Assembly: GCA_017992655.1 (NCBI GenBank)
Contig: JAGOOF010000013.1
Location: 1 to 11,757 of the forward strand
Length of the DNA: 11,757 nucleotides
DNA from: Patescibacteria group bacterium
Lineage (GTDB): Bacteria > Patescibacteriota > UBA1384
Direction: 5' to 3'
A program made the translations under genes and the position numbers. The notes beneath the pieces are model-generated. The model saw only the letters and a program-made list of their open reading frames with translations. It ran no database searches and was not told the origin of the DNA. This document shows, in pieces, positions 7,506 through 10,396 of this stretch (position 1 is the first letter of the stretch; each line of letters starts with the position of its first letter).

Positions 7506-8030
7506 ATGAAAAAAGAGAACGACCTATTAGACATTGAGCCGCTCGACTTAAAAAAAGAAAGAGCGGCAGTAAGGCGCAAGAACATCGAACTAATTTTATC
7601 GGTTGCGCTGGTGCTGGTGATTATGGGCGGTGGCGGAATATTGTTTGCGCGCGCAAAAAGTGGTGGGCAGGGTAGTGAACAAGCTGTTTCGCAAGAAGAG
7701 ATAGAGGCGTTGCGTGCGGAAATAGACAATTTAAATAAAAAAATAGACGAGGTAAATAACAGCTTAAATATGGCGAAAAGTGCTGTTTCGGAAACACAGG
7801 CAGTACAGGCGCAGGCAAGCTCGGGAGTGACAATCGGAGGGTTAGTTAATATCAATACAGCAGGAGTAAGCGAGCTCGACAGTCTTCCCGGAATCGGACC
7901 GGCGTACGCGCAAAGAATTATTGACTATCGCAGTGCGCAAGGTGGCTTTAAATCGACAGCCGATCTGCAAAACGTTAAGGGTATAGGCCCTAAAACCTAT
8001 GAAAAGCTAAAGGAATTGGTTACAATATAG
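7506..8030 (+). CDS. Membrane-anchored ComEA-like helix-hairpin-helix DNA-binding protein
   Basis: A 174-residue protein with a charged cytoplasmic N-terminus (1-27), one transmembrane helix at about 28-48, a probable coiled coil at about 62-95, a low-complexity Ala/Gln/Ser linker at about 96-108, and a C-terminal ComEA-type double helix-hairpin-helix domain. NINTA at 115-119, LPGIGPAYAQRI at 127-138 and VKGIGPKTYEKL at 157-168 are characteristic. In ComEA proteins this domain binds double-stranded DNA outside the membrane during uptake; the same role here is an inference. The coiled coil between anchor and domain could be an oligomerising stalk. AGGAGG at about 7496-7501 overlaps the recG stop and places ATG 7506 at good spacing, so it is the third gene of the ruvA-recG unit. 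Other ComEA-domain proteins act in secretion or have unknown roles. Confidence 0.9.
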   Translation: MKKENDLLDIEPLDLKKERAAVRRKNIELILSVALVLVIMGGGGILFARAKSGGQGSEQAVSQEEIEALRAEIDNLNKKIDEVNNSLNMAKSAVSETQAVQAQASSGVTIGGLVNINTAGVSELDSLPGIGPAYAQRIIDYRSAQGGFKSTADLQNVKGIGPKTYEKLKELVTI

Positions 8031-8035
8031 ACAGC

Positions 8036-8172
8036 CGACACCCGGTGGCCGTTAGGCAGTAAGTCAGTTGCCAAAAGCCGAAGCCGGAGGTTGGTGTTAT
8101 GGTCGGGGGCCGGAAGCCCGTGTCCGGTGGTGCTATCACTACCGTCTTCAAGCAACCGGTCGCCGGCCCAAA
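8036..8172 (+). ncRNA. Candidate structured RNA or GC-rich leader upstream of tRNA-Leu
   Basis: A non-coding stretch between the comEA-like stop and tRNA-Leu, unlike the hairpin repeats. By hand I see a 5' domain closed by GACACC near 8037 with GGTGTT near 8093, enclosing GGCA/TGCC. A 3' domain is closed by GGGCCGG (8107-8113) with CCGGCCC (8163-8169), enclosing CGGTGGTG (8125-8132) and CACTACCG (8137-8144) around a CTAT loop. It matches no RNA family I recognise; SRP, RNase P, tmRNA and 6S hallmarks are absent. It could be a tRNA precursor leader, a terminator/attenuator or a degenerate repeat; a short resemblance to 9750-9830 (GGCAGTA/GCCAGT words) supports the last. Confidence 0.3.
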
Positions 8173-8175
8173 AAG

Positions 8176-8262
8176 GGCGCGGTGGTGGAATTGGCAGACA
8201 CGCTAGCTTTAGGAGCTAGTAAGCGTAAGCTTGTGAGAGTTCAAATCTCTCCCGCGCCACCA
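8176..8262 (+). tRNA. tRNA-Leu, anticodon UAG
   Basis: Acceptor strands GGCGCGG (8176-8182) and CCGCGCC (8252-8258) pair perfectly. Discriminator A is 8259, and CCA is encoded at 8260-8262. The anticodon stem CTAGC/GCTAG encloses loop TTTAGGA, giving anticodon UAG. A long variable arm with AAGC..GCTT follows, then T-arm GAGAG-TTCAAAT-CTCTC. The class II variable arm, UAG anticodon and discriminator A identify leucine. GGCCC at 8165-8169 can also pair with GGGC at 8175-8178, competing with the acceptor strand in the precursor. The next gene starts 24 bp after CCA. Confidence 0.97.
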
Positions 8263-8286
8263 ATAAAGAGCAATAATAAAAATATA

Positions 8287-8766
8287 ATGAAATTTAATGG
8301 ATATGTTTCTAAGGGTGAGCAGGTAGTTTTTAGCGTCCATCCGAGCGTAGTGATTCTTGTTGTGCAGTTGGCAGCTGTTGTATTTGGTATTGTTTCTTTG
8401 ATGGCGATATTTTTTTTAGTAGATTTCCAAACTTTTTTTACTGTATCTAAATTTTTTGTTTTTCTCGTGGTTTTACTGGTTGGCCTTTTTCTTATGTTAG
8501 TAACTTTTTTGTCCTGGTATAAAACTTATTATATTCTCACTAAATCAAGGGTGCGCTATTTTAGCGGTATCTTGGGGGTACAAAACAAGGATATGACTTT
8601 AGAAGATATTCAGAATGTTCAATATCAGCAGACTTTTTGGGGAACAATATTTCATTATGGCAATATTTTTATTCGTTCTTCAGCGCACGATACACCAATT
8701 GTTTTTAACGGCATATCTAACCCACGTGTTCGGGCGAGCCTGTTGCGCAAACTGGCAAAGGTTTAA
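8287..8766 (+). CDS. PH-domain membrane protein (bPH2/YdbS-like)
   Basis: A 159-residue membrane protein of unknown function. Two transmembrane helices at about 20-45 and 55-77 precede a bacterial pleckstrin-homology-like domain at about 78-155, recognisable from YILTKSRVRYFSGILG, LEDIQNVQYQQTFWGTIFHYGNIFI and the basic C-terminal helix RVRASLLRKLAKV. The family is widespread; its exact role is not settled, and membrane stress or lipid association are only possibilities. ATG 8287 is preferred over a longer upstream frame because that would run through tRNA-Leu and its leader. No Shine-Dalgarno is present in the 24 bp between the tRNA CCA and the ATG, so the mRNA probably begins at the tRNA-processing cut with a short AT-rich leader. 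Repeat cluster 3 begins within 8 bp of the stop. Confidence 0.88.
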   Translation: MKFNGYVSKGEQVVFSVHPSVVILVVQLAAVVFGIVSLMAIFFLVDFQTFFTVSKFFVFLVVLLVGLFLMLVTFLSWYKTYYILTKSRVRYFSGILGVQNKDMTLEDIQNVQYQQTFWGTIFHYGNIFIRSSAHDTPIVFNGISNPRVRASLLRKLAKV

Positions 8767-8812
8767 GGTTACTGTTCGAACGGAGTGAGAACTATCCGTA
8801 GCCTCCAATACT

Positions 8813-8909
8813 GTTCGAACGGGAGTGAGAACTATTGCGCAAGGATACAACTCACGGGAGTAGTTCTCGAGATGTGTCCCTCGCTCTGCTCGTTACAGTT
8901 CTCTCGAAC
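8813..8909. repeat. Inverted hairpin pair, cluster 3 pair A
   Basis: Module 8813-8832 (+; AC-GGGA-GT) and long - module 8863-8909 with a 30-bp spacer. The long module contains a second, inner C-GA-GC...GC-GA-G unit with loop AGA. Confidence 0.85.
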
Positions 8910-8943
8910 AGTAAAAATAACCTCAGGCGATAGTCCCATTACT

Positions 8944-9016
8944 GTTCGAACGGAGTGAGAACTACCACGCTAGTGCACAGGCAACGGCAATAGTTCTCGG
9001 GCAGTAACCCTCGAAC
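8944..9016. repeat. Inverted hairpin pair, cluster 3 pair B
   Basis: Module 8944-8962 (+; AC-GGA-GT) and 8993-9016 (-; GGGT-TACT-GCCC) separated by 30 bp of a spacer sequence not seen in the other pairs. Confidence 0.85.
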
Positions 9017-9077
9017 AGTAAGGGGTCTATACTGTTCGAACTGTACGCAGTGAGAACTATCCGTGACCTCCAATACT

Positions 9078-9180
9078 GTTCGAACGAAAGCGAGAACCCC
9101 GCCCAAAAGGGACGGGGTAAACTATCCTTTCGTCTGATGTGATACTAACGGAAGTAGTTCTCGGGCAGTAGCCCTCGAAC
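9078..9180. repeat. Inverted hairpin pair with GC-rich insertion, cluster 3 pair C
   Basis: Module 9078-9097 (+; loop GAAA) and 9157-9180 (-; GGGC-TACT-GCCC) are 59 bp apart. Removing a 25-bp GC-rich segment that follows GAGAAC and itself ends in AAC leaves a 34-bp spacer, close to the standard length. The GC-rich hairpin spans 9097-9117. Confidence 0.8.
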
Positions 9181-9340
9181 GATATTTTTTTACTGTTCGA
9201 GAGAACGCGCGAAGCGCCATCTCGAGAACTACCACGTAAGTATCAAGATAGCGAAAATAGTTCTCGGGGATTACCCCTCGAACAGTAAAAATAACCTCAG
9301 GCGATAGTCCCATTACTGTTCGAACGGAGTGAGAACTATT
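9118..9340 (+). repeat. 223-bp direct repeat, copy 1 (copy 2 at 9523-9745)
   Basis: The two copies align at offset 405 with a single difference that I can find (C/T before ATTACTG). The left edge of both copies falls in a GC-rich module ending TAAACTAT, so that module may be the recombination or insertion boundary. Confidence 0.92.
9195..9283. repeat. Inverted hairpin pair, cluster 3 pair D
   Basis: Long + module 9195-9229 with GCGC-GAA-GCGC inside GAG/CTC, and - module 9260-9283 (GGGG-TAAT-CCCC), separated by 30 bp. It is duplicated at 9600-9688. Confidence 0.85.
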
Positions 9341-9413
9341 GCTCAAGGATACAACTCACGGGAGTAGTTCTCGAGATGTGTTCCTCGCTTCGCTCGTTAC
9401 AGCTCTCTCGAAC
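9318..9413. repeat. Inverted hairpin pair, cluster 3 pair E
   Basis: A near-copy of the pair at 8813-8909 with a 30-bp spacer. Its long - module (9367-9413) has inner loop GAA within GCGAAGC where the sister copy has AGA. Confidence 0.85.
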
Positions 9414-9469
9414 AATAAAAATAACCTCAGGCGATAGTCCTATTACTGTTCGAACGGAGTGAGAACTAT
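9326..9469 (+). repeat. 144-bp diverged direct repeat of 8822-8965
   Basis: Aligned at offset 504, I count about seven substitutions, two of them adjacent in the inner loop of the long - module (AGA versus GAA on the GA strand). The segment runs from one + module through its - partner, a conserved 34-bp inter-pair linker and the next + module. Confidence 0.85.
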
Positions 9470-9493
9470 TGCGCAAGGATACAACTCACCGGA

Positions 9494-9530
9494 ATAGCTT
9501 GCCCCGCTCAGACGGGACGGGATAAACTAT
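9494..9530. repeat. GC-rich module with ATAG...CTAT ends
   Basis: Imperfect inverted repeat: ATAGCTTGCCCCG and CGGGATAAACTAT flank a short centre. It stands exactly where the - partner of module 9448-9466 should begin (after GGAATAG), so it replaces a hairpin. Confidence 0.7.
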
Positions 9531-9745
9531 CCTTTCGTCTGATGTGATACTAACGGAAGTAGTTCTCGGGCAGTAGCCCTCGAACGATATTTTTTTACTG
9601 TTCGAGAGAACGCGCGAAGCGCCATCTCGAGAACTACCACGTAAGTATCAAGATAGCGAAAATAGTTCTCGGGGATTACCCCTCGAACAGTAAAAATAAC
9701 CTCAGGCGATAGTCCTATTACTGTTCGAACGGAGTGAGAACTATT
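9523..9745 (+). repeat. 223-bp direct repeat, copy 2 (copy 1 at 9118-9340)
   Basis: See copy 1. Divergence resumes right after ACTATT at 9740-9745, where the short-repeat insertion in the next spacer begins. Confidence 0.92.
9600..9688. repeat. Inverted hairpin pair, cluster 3 pair F
   Basis: Second copy of the pair at 9195-9283, offset 405, with identical spacer and cores. Confidence 0.85.
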
Positions 9746-9882
9746 TTTGAAAGCCAGTAGCCGGTAGCCAGTAGGCAGACGCAAATACAGGGGAGCAAAT
9801 ACAGCCAGATGCCAGTGGCCGGTAGTCAGAAGTAGTTCTCGGCGAGTATATCTCGGTTTCACTCGATACAGGCGCCTCGAAC
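9723..9882. repeat. Inverted hairpin pair with enlarged spacer, cluster 3 pair G
   Basis: Module 9723-9741 (+; AC-GGA-GT) and long - module 9835-9882 are 93 bp apart. The spacer holds a short-repeat insertion made of GCCAGTAGCC/GCCGGTAG words and two copies of GCAAATACAG (from 9781 and 9795). The long module has an inner TATC-GA...GA-GATA unit. Confidence 0.75.
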
Positions 9883-9899
9883 AGTAAGGGGTCAATACT

Positions 9900-9973
9900 G
9901 TTCGAACGGAGTGAGAACTATCGGTCGGTTGCGGTATCAACGGCTCATAGTTCTCGATGGTTACATCTCGAAC
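9900..9973. repeat. Inverted hairpin pair, cluster 3 pair H
   Basis: Module 9900-9918 (+; AC-GGA-GT) and 9950-9973 (-; GATG-TAAC-CATC) with a 31-bp spacer. This is the last complete pair; two GC-rich modules follow. Confidence 0.85.
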
Positions 9974-9982
9974 AGTAATAAG

Positions 9983-10035
9983 ATAGCTTGCCCCGCTCAG
10001 ACGGGACGGGGTAAACCCCGCCAAAAAGGGACGGG
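9983..10035. repeat. Two tandem GC-rich modules ending cluster 3
   Basis: An ATAGCTTGCCCCG...CGGGGTAAAC unit (9983-10016) runs directly into a CCCCGCC-AAAAA-GG-GACGGG unit (10016-10035), then TAAACTAT. They share the CGGGGCAAGCT/AGCTTGCCCCG word with copies in clusters 1 and 2. Confidence 0.7.
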
Positions 10036-10106
10036 TAAACTATTTTTATCCAATTTCTAAATCCCCTCAAACCCTCTACGAACCTCTTTCCGCCACTTCT
10101 TAATCA

Positions 10107-10144
10107 GCATTTACTTCGATACTTCCCAGTATCGAAGTAAATGC
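10107..10144. repeat. Perfect 17-bp inverted repeat with 4-base loop
   Basis: Arms GCATTTACTTCGATACT and AGTATCGAAGTAAATGC surround TCCC. There is no T-run after either arm, so it is not an ordinary intrinsic terminator. It is unrelated to the GTTCGA modules. Confidence 0.9.
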
Positions 10145-10286
10145 AGATAATACTATTGCAAGGGTCAACGCTTGGCTACAGGTAAGCGGCGAAGGCTATC
10201 TCAAACGTCAAAACCAATGCTTACTGTTCGCGCAGTACTATCGAACGGAGTGAACCATTCGTGATTACCCCGTTTTACAGGAGTAG

Positions 10287-10315
10287 AAAAATGCCTTATT
10301 TTTAGGCACTTTTTT
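10287..10315. terminator. Bidirectional intrinsic terminator
   Basis: TGCCT (10292-10296) pairs with AGGCA (10304-10308). The + strand continues C-TTTTTT, and the opposite strand continues TTTTTCT, so it could stop transcription both ways. The stem is short (5 bp plus A/T extension). It would insulate the surface-protein gene from cluster 3 transcription. Confidence 0.65.
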
Positions 10316-10322
10316 ATCCACA
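10314..10322 (+). promoter_or_regulatory. Single perfect DnaA-box match
   Basis: TTATCCACA matches the bacterial DnaA-box consensus exactly. Only partial look-alikes occur nearby (TTATCCAAT near 10046, TTATCAACT near 10366), and there is no dnaA, dnaN or box cluster. A chance match or a regulatory box is more likely than an origin. Confidence 0.3.
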
Positions 10323-10349
10323 GCTTATGGAGTGGCAAATCTGTTTTTA

Positions 10350-10358
10350 TGGTAAAAT
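10350..10358 (+). promoter_or_regulatory. Candidate extended -10 promoter of the surface-protein gene
   Basis: TGGTAAAAT is a TGN-extended -10 (TAAAAT) lying 28 bp before a strong GGAGGGG ribosome-binding sequence at 10386-10392. No good -35 is visible at standard spacing. It lies downstream of the bidirectional terminator, which fits a new transcription unit. Confidence 0.45.
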
Positions 10359-10396
10359 AAAACTGTTATCAACTTCATAGTCTATGGAGGGGAGTT

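Larger units (their letters stand above)
8767..10040. repeat. Hairpin-repeat cluster 3 (gene-free, 20 modules)
   Basis: Modules on +: 8774-8792, 8813-8832, 8944-8962, 9034-9057, 9078-9097, 9195-9229, 9318-9336, 9448-9466, 9600-9634, 9723-9741, 9900-9918. Modules on -: 8863-8909, 8993-9016, 9157-9180, 9260-9283, 9367-9413, 9562-9585, 9665-9688, 9835-9882, 9950-9973. Orientation alternates + then - almost throughout; standard inverted pairs have 30-31 bp spacers. Same-strand neighbours 8774/8813 and 9034/9078 are both 20 bp apart. The commonest core is AC-GGA-GT, whereas clusters 1 and 2 favour GC-GGAA-GC: compensatory stem change plus loop change. GC-rich modules sit at 9097-9117, 9494-9530, 9983-10016 and 10016-10035. 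Minus-strand open frames here are repeats read as protein. Confidence 0.9.
10041..10396. other. Gene-free intergenic stretch before the surface-protein gene
   Basis: No credible gene. It holds, in order: an AT-rich tract; a perfect 17-bp hairpin (10107-10144); a segment of unknown nature to about 10220; a degenerate hairpin-family remnant at 10226-10255 (GTTCG...CGAAC and GGAGTGAAC); a bidirectional terminator (10287-10315); a DnaA-box match (10314-10322); and a promoter-like element (10350-10358). An open frame of 48 codons (10104-10247) has no usual start codon. Confidence 0.7.

Noticed and set aside
8068..8286. An N-terminal extension of the PH-domain protein
   Set aside because: It would read through the GC-rich leader and all of tRNA-Leu; the natural start is ATG 8287.
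8774..9973. CRISPR array
   Set aside because: Repeats alternate in orientation, vary in core, and spacers are themselves duplicated; there are no cas genes.
1415..9973. Integron attC sites
   Set aside because: Modules begin GTT and end AAC, but there are no R/L box pairs with extrahelical bases, no cassette ORFs and no integrase; the mismatches are symmetrical.
1415..9973. DNA uptake sequences linked to the ComEA-like gene
   Set aside because: The shared CTGTTCGA word in inverted pairs recalls uptake sequences, but copies are packed into three intergenic clusters rather than scattered through genes. A genome-wide count would settle it.
9527..10024. Minus-strand open frames in cluster 3, including two copies of one peptide
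   Set aside because: They follow the 223-bp duplication, consist of repeat translations, and resemble no protein fold.
10104..10247. A 48-codon open frame with protein-like composition (RVNAWLQVSGEGYLKRQ) as a small gene or pseudogene
   Set aside because: No ATG, GTG or TTG start, no ribosome-binding site, it spans the perfect palindrome and ends in a degenerate hairpin remnant. A homology search could revive it.
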